A stretch of 17,459 bases of DNA. Origin: Aquisalimonas sp. (lineage in GTDB: Bacteria > Pseudomonadota > Gammaproteobacteria > Nitrococcales > Aquisalimonadaceae). This document shows positions 8,171-15,495 of the stretch, in pieces. Under the pieces are notes generated by a model. The model did no database searches and was not told the DNA's origin. It saw only the letters and a program-made list of their open reading frames with translations. The stretch covers positions 1-17,459 of the forward strand of contig SLMR01000211.1 in the NCBI GenBank assembly GCA_007133445.1, in the 5' to 3' direction. Every line of letters starts with the position of its first letter. Within the stretch, counting starts at the first letter, position 1. The translations under genes were made by a program, and so were the position numbers.

Positions 8171-9519
8171 TCGGGTGGCGCCGCCTGTCCCTGCACCGCC
8201 GGCTGCTGCTGGCGGCGCTGGCCGTTGCGGTCCTGTTCCTCGGCCTCACCGGCCTGGCCCTGGATCAGGCCTTCCGCAGCAGCCTCGCCCAGGCCGAGCG
8301 GGAGCGCCTGCAGAACCACGTCTACACCCTGCTGGCTGCGGGCCGTGTGGAGGACGACGTGCTGGGCATTGCCAGCGATCTCCCCGATAGCCGCTTTCAT
8401 CAGCCGGCGGGCGGACTGTACGGACGGATCGTCGATGCCGACGGCAACGTGGTGTGGCGCTCGGGCTCGCTGTCGGGCCTGGAGTGGCCGCGGGGCGATA
8501 CGGTGGCGCCGGGCGAGCGGCGCTTCGCACGCCTGGAACTCAACCGCGAACCCGCGCGCAGCCTTGGTTACGGACTGCGCTGGAGTGACCCGGATGCCGG
8601 GACACAGGAGTACACCGTGGAAGTCGCCGAATCCCGCATGGACGGCCGTGCGGAGCTGAGCGCCTACCGCCGCACCCTGTGGGGCTGGCTCATTGCCGCC
8701 GGTGCCGGCCTGCTGTTCACCCAGGCGCTACTGCAGCACTGGGGGCTGCGGCCGCTGCGGCAGACGGTGCGGGAACTGCGGGATGTGCGTCAGGGCCGTA
8801 AGGACGCGCTGGAGACCACCGAACCGGCGGAGCTGGCGCCGCTCACCCAGGGCATCAACCGGCTGCTGCAGGCGGAGCGGCAGCGTCGCCGGCAGTACCA
8901 GACCAGCCTGGCGGACCTGGCCCACAGTCTGAAAACGCCCCTGGCGGTCCTCCGGGGCACCCTGGAACCCGGGCACGATGCGCCGGACACCCGGGATGCC
9001 CTGGACCAGGTGGACCGCATCGACACCACGGTGCGCTACCACCTGGCCCGCGCCGGGCGCAGCCAGGAACGACTAGGCCAGCGCACGCCGCTGTACCCCG
9101 TGGCGCAACGCCTGATGCGCGCCCTGCCCGGTCTGCGTGATCCGGTTCCCGCCATGGCGCTGGATTGCCCCGAGACCCTGAATTTCCCTGGGCCCGAGGA
9201 CGAACTCATGGAACTGCTGGGCAATCTCCTGGACAACGCCATCCGCCACTGCCAGCAGCAGGTGCGGCTCACGGCCCGCACCGTGGAGCAGGAGCAATTG
9301 CTGGAGATGGTGATCGACGACGACGGGCCCGGCATCCCGGAGCAGGATCGCGAGCGCGTGCTGAGGCGGGGCGAGCGCGCCGACAGCCGCCATCCGGGCC
9401 AGGGCATCGGTCTCGCCATCGTCTCAGAGCTCGTGACTGCCTACGGTGGCAGCATCGAAATCGACACCGCGCCGCTGGGCGGCGCCCGCATCAGCCTGCG
9501 CGTTCCCCTGCCCCGCTGA
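8167..9519 (+). CDS. phoQ: PhoQ-type sensor histidine kinase
   Basis: A 450-residue membrane kinase. Helix 1 is at about 12-34, the periplasmic sensor at about 35-172, helix 2 at about 173-191 and a HAMP-like linker follows (LRPLRQTVRELRDVRQG). The phospho-acceptor is H253 in DLAHSLKTPLAVL, the near-diagnostic PhoQ version of the H-box. The ATPase domain has the N-box LLGNLLDNAIRH (N353, N357), G1 box DDDGPGIP (384-391) and G2 box GQGIGLAIV (411-419), with the PhoQ-like stretch RGERADSRHPGQGIGLA. It presumably phosphorylates the partner regulator encoded just upstream. The sensor region is acidic in places but does not show an obvious copy of the enteric PhoQ acidic cluster, so the signal is open. 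Its last 29 bases overlap the end of the oppositely read ChaC gene. Confidence 0.92.
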   Translation: MIGWRRLSLHRRLLLAALAVAVLFLGLTGLALDQAFRSSLAQAERERLQNHVYTLLAAGRVEDDVLGIASDLPDSRFHQPAGGLYGRIVDADGNVVWRSGSLSGLEWPRGDTVAPGERRFARLELNREPARSLGYGLRWSDPDAGTQEYTVEVAESRMDGRAELSAYRRTLWGWLIAAGAGLLFTQALLQHWGLRPLRQTVRELRDVRQGRKDALETTEPAELAPLTQGINRLLQAERQRRRQYQTSLADLAHSLKTPLAVLRGTLEPGHDAPDTRDALDQVDRIDTTVRYHLARAGRSQERLGQRTPLYPVAQRLMRALPGLRDPVPAMALDCPETLNFPGPEDELMELLGNLLDNAIRHCQQQVRLTARTVEQEQLLEMVIDDDGPGIPEQDRERVLRRGERADSRHPGQGIGLAIVSELVTAYGGSIEIDTAPLGGARISLRVPLPR

Positions 9520-10090
9520 GCCGCCCTGCCTCCCAGGCCAGCACCGCCACCTCCAGGGAGAACACGTGGGGATCGTCGACGCCGAGTTCCCGCAATGCGG
9601 CGGCCACACCCAGCAGGTACTCCCGATTGGGGCCGCTGGGCCCCTCGGAGCGCGCGATATGCGCGGCCATCTCCGGTAGCGGGGCTGGCCCGAGAAACGC
9701 GGCGTTGCGCTCGGTGGCGATGTACACTAGGCCTTCGTCCCGGGAGCCATCGTGGAAGTTCAGCGCGGTGGTGAAACGCAGGTAGCCGTTCTTCTCGCGG
9801 ATATCCATGGGCTCCAGCACGGCGTGGGTGATGCGGTAGGCCATGCCGGTGCAACGTGCCCCGGCCTCCTCCACCAGTGTCGCCACACGGCCCGGAGCCT
9901 CGGGGGTGCCACGGTGATCGTGGGAACCCTGCCAGAAGCGGCGACTCCAGCCGGTAATGGTCGCTGGCCGGCATTCCAGGTACGGAAAACCGGCCTTGTA
10001 GAGCAGCGAGCCATAGCCGAACAGCCACAGGCTGTCGCGGTCGGCGAACACCGGCCTGAGACGATTGGTTGTGCTGGTATCCAGAACCAT
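9491..10090 (-). CDS. ChaC-type gamma-glutamylcyclotransferase
   Basis: A 199-residue enzyme of the ChaC family, which splits glutathione into 5-oxoproline and Cys-Gly in the cytoplasm. The substrate-binding loop FGYGSL is at 24-29. WQGSHDHRGTPEAPGRVATL (53-72) is a ChaC hallmark, the catalytic glutamate is E99 in DIREKNGY, and GPNREYL (153-159) is the conserved C-terminal motif. Length fits the short bacterial ChaC class. The ATG at 10090 has no clear ribosome site; a TACAAT -10-like element sits about 30 bases upstream at 10120-10125, so the leader could be short. It converges on phoQ with a 29-base overlap of coding ends. It is often annotated as a calcium/cation antiporter-associated protein, but the glutathione role is the established biochemistry. 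Confidence 0.9.
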   Translation of the reverse strand: MVLDTSTTNRLRPVFADRDSLWLFGYGSLLYKAGFPYLECRPATITGWSRRFWQGSHDHRGTPEAPGRVATLVEEAGARCTGMAYRITHAVLEPMDIREKNGYLRFTTALNFHDGSRDEGLVYIATERNAAFLGPAPLPEMAAHIARSEGPSGPNREYLLGVAAALRELGVDDPHVFSLEVAVLAWEAGRLSGAGERAG

Positions 10091-10119
10091 GGAACACCGC
10101 GTCCGACGCCAAAGCAGCT

Positions 10120-10125
10120 ATTGTA
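10120..10125 (-). promoter_or_regulatory. Candidate -10 element for the ChaC gene
   Basis: TACAAT on the reverse strand matches the sigma-70 -10 consensus at five of six positions, 30 bases before the ATG at 10090. No convincing -35 lies 16-18 bases further up, so this is weak evidence. Confidence 0.25.
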
Positions 10126-10220
10126 CAAGTTGGGACCGCTGCGCGAAGCAGCCAAGGGCTTTATCGACGGGCTGTTCGCCACCATCTACATAAATGGAGA
10201 AGCCAGAGCGAGACGCGACG

Positions 10221-10754
10221 ATGGATGACTGGTTGACCGAAGAGCGGAACAAGCTGCTGCGACTGGGTGTGCGCGCCTTCATCAAGGCCGGCGCCGTAAC
10301 TCTGGTGGTGGTCGGCGCACTGCTGGCGGGCGTGTTCGTGGCCCTGGACGAACTGGATCTCGACCCGGCCATGGCCAATGTTGCGCTCATGGTGGCGGCA
10401 GTGGCGCTGCCGGTGATCGCGTTCTTCATGATGGACTGGCTACGGCAGCGCTTCTGGGTACGCGCCATTGGTGGTCACGCGCGCCGCCTTCGGGCCGTGC
10501 AGTTCCTGAGTAACTACGCGGACGCCGTGGGCGAAGACCGGCTCGACCAGCTCCCGACCGGTGCCCGAGAGCAGGTCAAGAAAGTGCTCGAGAAGGAGCG
10601 CCAGGGCATGTTGCCGCCCGAGCGGGACTACGCGCTGGCCCTGCAACCCATGATGGCCTTCCAGCCGTCCCGCTCAGCGCCGAGGGGCCCGCGCCGCAAG
10701 GGGCCCCGCGACGCTTCCAGACACCAGGAACCCAGCTCCTGGCATCGGGAATGA
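10221..10754 (+). CDS. Two-helix inner-membrane protein of unknown function
   Basis: I do not recognise this 177-residue protein. Residues 14-42 (VRAFIKAGAVTLVVVGALLAGVFV, shown in part) and about 50-75 are two hydrophobic helices separated by a short acidic loop (DELDLDP). A cytoplasmic part of about 100 residues follows, predicted helical around YADAVGEDRLDQLPTGAREQ, and ends in a basic, proline-rich, probably disordered tail. An in-frame ATG at 10194 would add nine residues; I prefer 10221 because GAG lies 8 bases before it and nothing resembling a ribosome site precedes 10194. It is divergent from the ChaC gene and its stop is only 9 bases from the stop of the convergent acyl-CoA ligase gene. 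The hairpin-forming GGGGCCC-N10-GGGCCCC (10684-10707) lies inside the tail's coding sequence. Confidence 0.72.
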   Translation: MDDWLTEERNKLLRLGVRAFIKAGAVTLVVVGALLAGVFVALDELDLDPAMANVALMVAAVALPVIAFFMMDWLRQRFWVRAIGGHARRLRAVQFLSNYADAVGEDRLDQLPTGAREQVKKVLEKERQGMLPPERDYALALQPMMAFQPSRSAPRGPRRKGPRDASRHQEPSSWHRE

Positions 10755-10763
10755 GTACGGACA

Positions 10764-12338
10764 CTACTCCGGCAGTTCGTCCCGGAGCGCGCGCTTGAGC
10801 ACCTTGCCGTTGGGGTTGCGCGGCAGGGGGTCGCGCCTGAACGTCACGCCTTCCGGGACCTTGTAGTCCGACAGCGCCTCGGCGCAATGCCGGCGGACGG
10901 CGTCTTCGTTGATCGCTTCACCGCCGATCACCACGAAGGCGTGCACCCGCTCCCCGAGGACGGGACAGGGGCGCCCGACCACGGCGGCCTCCACCACCCC
11001 GGCGAAGCCCAGCAGCACGTTCTCCACCTCGGTGGTAAACACTTTGTAACCACCGCGGTTGATCATGTCCTTCTTGCGATCAAACACGTTCAGAAAGCCG
11101 TCGGCGTCCCGTGAGCCGATATCTCCGGAGCGCCAGAACCCGCCGGTGAATTCCCGTTCCGTGGCGGCGGCGTTGTTCCAGTACCCGGGTACAACCATGG
11201 GCCCACGGATCCACACTTCCCCGGATTCCCCCGCCGACACCTCCCGACCCTCGTCGTCCATCACCAGCACCTCGGCACAGGGCAGCGGAGCACCAACACT
11301 GTCGCCGCGGCCGGCGGTGTAGGCGGGTGGCATCATGGTGGCCGGGGACGAGGTTTCGGTGGCGCCGTAGGCGTTCATGAGCTGCAGGCCCGGCAGCTTC
11401 TTCGCCAGGGCGTCGATGGTGACCTCCGGCATGGGCGCACCTCCGTAACCACCGATACGCCACGCGGAGAGGTCATGCTGATCGAAGGCCGGCTCCAGCA
11501 GGCAGAGGTTGTACATGGCGGGTACCAGCACGGTGTGGGTGATGCGCTCTCGGGCGGCAAGCTCCAGGAACCGCGCGGCCTTGAACTCGCGCTGAATGAT
11601 GAGCGTTCCCGCGGCCCGGAGGGCAACGCCGATCAGTGCCACCAGGCCGGTCACATGACTCATCGGCACGGTGATCAGGGAGCGGTCCCCGGGACCGAGG
11701 CCCATGCCCCCCTCGAAGTGCAGCAGGGAATGGATGATGCCGAAGTGCGTCAGCATCGCGCCCTTGGGCTTGCCCGTGGTGCCGGAGGTGTAGAGGATCG
11801 CCGCCGTGTCGTCCTCCGTCACGGTGGCTGCATCCACCCGCTCACCGTGCTGGAACAGGGCGTCGTAGCCGGCCACGCACAGCCGGTGCCGAAGCTCAGG
11901 CAGATCCTCGGGTGGCGGCAGACGTTCCGCCAACGCCGGCTCATGCACCACCAGGCACGCCCCGGAGTCGGAGAGGGTGTGGCGGTAGCCCGGCATCTGG
12001 TCACGTGTATTCAGCGGCACGACGATCGCGCCCAGGCGCCACGTGGCCAACATCAGCTCAACGAAGGGGATACCGTTGTCCAGCATCAACGCCACCCGGT
12101 CGCCGGGGCCGACACCGTGCGCGGCCAGTCCGGCGGCGGCCTGGGCCACGCGTGCGTCCAGCTGCGGGTAATTGAGGCGCTGGTCGTCGTGCACCAGGGC
12201 ATCGGCATCCGGCGCGCGCTCCAGGGCGTCCGGCAGCAGCCGGTTCAGATCCACGGGCCGATCACGGAAACACCGCAGTACCCGGTCACCGTAATGGGTT
12301 TCCATGCGCATCGCCGGAAACAGCTCTGGCGCCCACAT
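10764..12338 (-). CDS. AMP-forming acyl-CoA synthetase/ligase (class I adenylate-forming)
   Basis: A 524-residue enzyme that activates a carboxylic acid with ATP and transfers it to CoA. Motifs in order: AMP-binding P-loop ILYTSGTTGKPKG near 181-193, NAYGATETSS near 331, RSGDIG near 411, the hinge DRKKDMINRGGYKVF near 424-438 and the catalytic lysine K512 in NPNGKVLKR. Length and motif set fit medium/long-chain or aryl acid:CoA ligases; the substrate cannot be fixed. AGGAG sits 7 bases before the ATG at 12338; a GTG directly before it (12341) is an alternative one codon upstream. A perfect palindrome lies at 12363-12376, 24 bases ahead of the start. It stands alone, convergent with the two-helix membrane protein gene and divergent from the PLDc_N gene. 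Confidence 0.9.
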   Translation of the reverse strand: MWAPELFPAMRMETHYGDRVLRCFRDRPVDLNRLLPDALERAPDADALVHDDQRLNYPQLDARVAQAAAGLAAHGVGPGDRVALMLDNGIPFVELMLATWRLGAIVVPLNTRDQMPGYRHTLSDSGACLVVHEPALAERLPPPEDLPELRHRLCVAGYDALFQHGERVDAATVTEDDTAAILYTSGTTGKPKGAMLTHFGIIHSLLHFEGGMGLGPGDRSLITVPMSHVTGLVALIGVALRAAGTLIIQREFKAARFLELAARERITHTVLVPAMYNLCLLEPAFDQHDLSAWRIGGYGGAPMPEVTIDALAKKLPGLQLMNAYGATETSSPATMMPPAYTAGRGDSVGAPLPCAEVLVMDDEGREVSAGESGEVWIRGPMVVPGYWNNAAATEREFTGGFWRSGDIGSRDADGFLNVFDRKKDMINRGGYKVFTTEVENVLLGFAGVVEAAVVGRPCPVLGERVHAFVVIGGEAINEDAVRRHCAEALSDYKVPEGVTFRRDPLPRNPNGKVLKRALRDELPE

Positions 12339-12362
12339 CACTCGTCTCCTCCCTCAATGGCG

Positions 12363-12376
12363 GGGACTGCAGTCCC
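12363..12376. promoter_or_regulatory. Perfect 14-bp palindrome upstream of the acyl-CoA ligase
   Basis: GGGACTGCAGTCCC reads identically on both strands with no central spacer. It starts 24 bases upstream of the ligase ATG at 12338, where a repressor would block early transcription. It does not match the FadR or PsrA sites known for fatty-acid genes. The strict symmetry and position make a dimeric repressor site plausible; chance or an mRNA hairpin remain possible. Confidence 0.4.
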
Positions 12377-12495
12377 TCTGTCTGCGCTTCATGTTCAACC
12401 CGATCCACCTCCGCCGCAACCCGCGCCGCGGCCCTGGCGCCCGGCCAGCCGGGGTGTGTAGCATCAGCCACTGACCACTTCCACGGGGACACGGC

Positions 12496-12672
12496 ATGGG
12501 CATCGAAGTGAGCGGCATACTCGGCATTCTGTGGCTGTTCATCATCATCTGGGCGATTATCCGCACCGCGCAGAGCCCCGCCGGCCCGGTGGTCAAGGCA
12601 CTGTGGATCGTGATTCTTCTGGTGCTGCCACTGTTCGGGCTGATCGCCTGGCTGTTGCTGGGCCCGAAGTAG
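12496..12672 (+). CDS. PLDc_N-type small membrane protein
   Basis: A 58-residue protein with two hydrophobic helices: about 7-23 (ILGILWLFIIIWAIIR) and about 35-56 (ALWIVILLVLPLFGLIAWLL). The layout (helix, short polar turn, W-x-x-hydrophobic-LPLFG, then LLLG near the end) matches the PLDc_N domain found at the N terminus of bacterial cardiolipin synthases and as stand-alone micro-proteins. No phospholipase D catalytic domain follows, so it is a stand-alone form of unknown job in the inner membrane. The ribosome site is weak (GGGGAC, about 9 bases upstream). Its TAG stop is in the same frame as the gene starting at 12682. Confidence 0.78.
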   Translation: MGIEVSGILGILWLFIIIWAIIRTAQSPAGPVVKALWIVILLVLPLFGLIAWLLLGPK

Positions 12673-12681
12673 CCGCTGGTC

Positions 12682-13176
12682 GTGAGCAGCCGGTTCTACA
12701 CGCTGAACCAGTTCATCGCGCCGGATTTCGGCCTGCTGGTGCCGAACTGGAGCTACGGCATCGCCGCGGAGCACTACCATGCGGCAAGCCATTCCTACGA
12801 CGGGCCGCTGTATATCCTCCTGACCCCGTTCGATGCTGCCGTCCTGATCAACATCAGCCCGGAGCGCGAACGCGATGCCGTGGCTCTGGTCTGCCGGCTG
12901 CCCCACGAGGGGCGCATCAACCATGCGCCCACCGGCTCCCTGCGGGAGGCCACCACGGCGGAGAGCCTGAGCGCACGTTCCCGGCTGAGCGCCGAACCGG
13001 ACCTTGGCAGCCGGGATCTCGAGACCGACGGGCCGATCTGGGTGGCTGGCGACACCGGCCTGTGCGTGCACGCGGAACCGCACCGGATTTCGCTGTTCCG
13101 CTTTCAGGACGGCCGCTGTACTGACGTGATTCACGCAGGCGACCGCCACCGCATCGAACCCATCGGCGAGGAATAG
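12682..13176 (+). CDS. Hypothetical protein, no family recognised
   Basis: A 164-residue soluble-looking protein with no signal peptide or membrane helix. The start is a GTG at 12682, the first plausible initiation codon after an in-frame TAG at 12670-12672, and there is no Shine-Dalgarno sequence. It is therefore probably translated by coupling from the PLDc_N gene 9 bases upstream. The first 60 residues (from FYTLNQFIAPDFGLLVPNWSY) look like a mixed alpha/beta unit, and the C-terminal 50 (WVAGDTGLCVHAEPHRISLF) look beta-rich. Codon composition is like that of its neighbours. I cannot assign a function. The frame is the best candidate over this stretch, but an overlapping long open frame exists on the other strand, so some doubt remains. 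Confidence 0.65.
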   Translation: MSSRFYTLNQFIAPDFGLLVPNWSYGIAAEHYHAASHSYDGPLYILLTPFDAAVLINISPERERDAVALVCRLPHEGRINHAPTGSLREATTAESLSARSRLSAEPDLGSRDLETDGPIWVAGDTGLCVHAEPHRISLFRFQDGRCTDVIHAGDRHRIEPIGEE

Positions 13177-13190
13177 CACGATCGCCAGAG

Positions 13191-13210
13191 GTGACCGGCC
13201 GTGCGGTCAC
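13191..13210 (+). terminator. Possible weak terminator hairpin
   Basis: GTGACCG (13191-13197) pairs with CGGTCAC (13204-13210) around a 6-base loop, 14 bases after the stop at 13176. No T-tract follows (TGCCCCTGCC), so efficient intrinsic termination is doubtful. An operator role is an alternative. Confidence 0.32.
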
Positions 13211-13302
13211 TGCCCCTGCCTACGCAGAAACCCGGATTGTAAGCGCCTGCCCTGCACGGAATTCTGAACCCGTTCCGATACCGCATTCCGAGGGGGCAGA
13301 CC

Positions 13303-13848
13303 ATGGCAACGGGCAATACGGCGTTGGCGCACATGACAGGCGACGATCCGGTGACAGCCCTGCATGCCGCCAATGACACCTGCCTGGAGGAACTCGAGCA
13401 CTTCCTGAGCACGATCAACGCGAACGACTACCGCGACAACCACCGAAGTGAGAGTGCGATCGGCGCCCATGTGCGCCACCTGCTCGAGCACTACGAAATC
13501 CTGATCCGTGACCTGGGCCATCCGATCGACTACGAGCGGCGGGCGCGTGAGCCGGACGTCGAACGCTGCCCCCGAGCGGCCCGTCTGCGGGTTCGTTCCG
13601 TCCGTGGCGACCTGCGGGAGGTCGCCGCCCGGTGGCCGGACACCATGCTGCCCGTATGGTGCACCGCCAGCGACGACGCCGGGCAGGGGGTTTTGGCCGT
13701 GCGCTCGAGCCTGGCGCGCGAACTGCTCTTCCTGCACAGCCACACCGTGCACCACATGGCACTAATTGCGGTGCTCGGACGCCAGCGGGGACTGGTCGTC
13801 GACCAGGGTTTCGGCGTGGCGCCATCGACGCTGCGCCAGCGCCGTTGA
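13303..13848 (+). CDS. DinB/YfiT-like putative metal-dependent protein
   Basis: A 181-residue protein with the DinB four-helix-bundle pattern. Helix 2 carries H56-x-x-H59-x-x-x-H63 in IGAHVRHLLEHYE and helix 4 carries H147, H150 and H151 in LHSHTVHHMALI, which together give the three-histidine metal site of this superfamily. The ending DQGFGVAPSTLRQ matches the F-G-x-A-P-S-T-L tail seen in many DinB-family proteins. Members include mycothiol- and bacillithiol-dependent transferases, but most are uncharacterised. GAGGGGG about 6-7 bases before the ATG is a strong ribosome site. The next gene, the NRDE-acyltransferase fusion, begins 18 bases after its stop, so co-transcription is likely. The biochemical reaction cannot be stated. 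Confidence 0.8.
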   Translation: MATGNTALAHMTGDDPVTALHAANDTCLEELEHFLSTINANDYRDNHRSESAIGAHVRHLLEHYEILIRDLGHPIDYERRAREPDVERCPRAARLRVRSVRGDLREVAARWPDTMLPVWCTASDDAGQGVLAVRSSLARELLFLHSHTVHHMALIAVLGRQRGLVVDQGFGVAPSTLRQRR

Positions 13849-13866
13849 CGGGGGACGGAAGCGATC

Positions 13867-15495
13867 ATGTGCACGGTCAGCTGGATCACACGGGCGGACG
13901 GATACGACCTGCTGTGCAACCGCGACGAGCGTCTGGACCGCGCGCCGGCGCGTCCCCCGGCTCGGTGGCAGACGGCGCGGGCAAACTTTCTCGCCCCGCA
14001 GGACCCGGAAGGCGGCGGCAGCTGGATCAGCGTGAATGAGCACGGCATCGCGCTGTGTCTACTCAATCACTACCCGGCGCAACCCGACGCCGAGGCGGCC
14101 CGGACGGACTACGCCAGCCGCGGCCGGATCGTCACGGAGCTGGCCACCCGGCGCAGCATCGCGGCCATCCGGGCCGACCTGGACTCAAAGGACCTCCGGA
14201 ACGTCCGCGCGTTCATGCTGCTCGCTCTTGCACCTGCGTCGCCGCCGGCGCTCTGGATATGGGACGGCCACGCTCTGCACGAGGAAGCGCTGCCGCGGCC
14301 GCCACTCACGACGTCCGCGTACGATGGCGACCGGGTCTGCCTGGAACGGCGTCAGTCGTTCCGTGGACTGCGCAACGACGGCCCGGTCACGGCCCCGCCC
14401 TCTCTCGACCGTCTCGTCGCCTGGCACCGTACGGCACGCCCGGATGCACCGCACGCCGGCGTGGCCATGCGGCGCGATGACGCCGCAAGCGTGAGTCTGA
14501 GCCACGTTCGCGTCGACCCGAACATCATCGAGATGCGCTACTTCGAGGGCCATCCGTCCGAAACCCCTGATCAGCCACCGGTCATCTGCCGTCTCCCCGC
14601 CGTGGAACGACCCTCGCTGCCGGGTGATCAGCCGCCGCGTTGCGTCCTTCCGGTCACGTACGATCTGCGCGACCTGTTCCACGAGAAGAATCCCGCCATG
14701 GCCCGGCGTCTGCCGGGGCCGGCCTACGCACTGCTCGAGCGACTGGCCCATCAGGACGAGATCAACCATGGCCTCTATGCCGTTCGGGACACCCCATGCC
14801 GGCAGTTCCCGGCGCGCGTGCTGGAGTATCTCGGCGTGAACTGTGACGTCCGCGGAGCAAGCCCGCCGTGGCCGGCTGAGCGGCCGATTTTCGCCGTCAA
14901 CCATCCGCTCGGCGCCATTGATGGTCTCGCCATGCTGTCGTGGATGCTCGGGCATTACCCGGACGTGCAGGTCCCGGTCAACGACGTGCTGGCCCGCATC
15001 CCGTATCTGGCACCGTTCGTGACGCCCATCGACAAGTATCGATCACGCCGGGCGTCTGCCTACCGCCTGCACGAGACCTTTGCCTCCGACGCCGCCGTAC
15101 TGGTGTTCCCGGCGGGCGCCACGTCGAGATACCGGGGCGGGCGGCTGCGGGACCACGCCTGGGAAAAGATGCCCGTGCGCATGGCTCTCGCGCATGAGCG
15201 GCCGATCGTGCCCGTGTTCATCGACGGCCGGCTGTCCCGACGCTTCTACGCCGTCGCCCGGCTGCGCCGGCTGTTCGGTATCCGCCTGAACCTGGAAATG
15301 CTTCTGCTGGCCGATGAGATGTTCCGGCCGGCAACGCCACGGCTCGGGATGGCCGTGGGCGAGACCGTGTCACCGCGCACGCTGGAACGTCTCGGTGACA
15401 GTGATCGCGAGCGGGCGCAGGCTCTGTACGCAGCCTGCTACGACCTGGAAACCACCTGGTCGCACCCCCGGTCGCTGGAGGCACGCGCGACATGA
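13867..15495 (+). CDS. Fusion of NRDE/TANGO2-like domain and PlsC/OlsA-type acyltransferase
   Basis: A 542-residue two-domain protein. Residues 1 to about 245 are an NRDE/TANGO2-family domain: Cys2 follows the initiator Met (potential N-terminal nucleophile), NRDE is at 18-21, and DPEGGGSWISVNEHGIALCLLN is at 46-67. Residues about 262-540 are a lysophospholipid-type acyltransferase. A leader (YDLRDLFHEKNPAMARRLPG...HQDEINHGLY) matches the conserved segment of OlsF/hemolysin-type O-acyltransferases, followed by NHPLGAIDG at 345-353 (H346 and D352, an H-x5-D version of the HX4D motif), FPAGATSR at 414-421 and PIVPVF at 446-451. No plausible start codon lies at the domain junction, so one fused polypeptide is expected. 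Its stop overlaps the OlsB-like gene by ATGA. It probably acylates the hydroxyl of an N-acyl amino lipid; the role of the N-terminal domain is unknown. Confidence 0.85.
   Translation: MCTVSWITRADGYDLLCNRDERLDRAPARPPARWQTARANFLAPQDPEGGGSWISVNEHGIALCLLNHYPAQPDAEAARTDYASRGRIVTELATRRSIAAIRADLDSKDLRNVRAFMLLALAPASPPALWIWDGHALHEEALPRPPLTTSAYDGDRVCLERRQSFRGLRNDGPVTAPPSLDRLVAWHRTARPDAPHAGVAMRRDDAASVSLSHVRVDPNIIEMRYFEGHPSETPDQPPVICRLPAVERPSLPGDQPPRCVLPVTYDLRDLFHEKNPAMARRLPGPAYALLERLAHQDEINHGLYAVRDTPCRQFPARVLEYLGVNCDVRGASPPWPAERPIFAVNHPLGAIDGLAMLSWMLGHYPDVQVPVNDVLARIPYLAPFVTPIDKYRSRRASAYRLHETFASDAAVLVFPAGATSRYRGGRLRDHAWEKMPVRMALAHERPIVPVFIDGRLSRRFYAVARLRRLFGIRLNLEMLLLADEMFRPATPRLGMAVGETVSPRTLERLGDSDRERAQALYAACYDLETTWSHPRSLEARAT

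Noticed and set aside
11475..12461. Forward-strand 328-residue open frame
   Set aside because: It is antisense to the acyl-CoA ligase P-loop region and has no family similarity.
12286..13179. Reverse-strand 297-residue open frame
   Set aside because: It would overlap the start of the acyl-CoA ligase and its palindrome, and the PLDc_N gene on the other strand. The translation is repetitive in Gln, His and Asp without a domain. I keep the forward frame, though with less certainty over 12682-13176.
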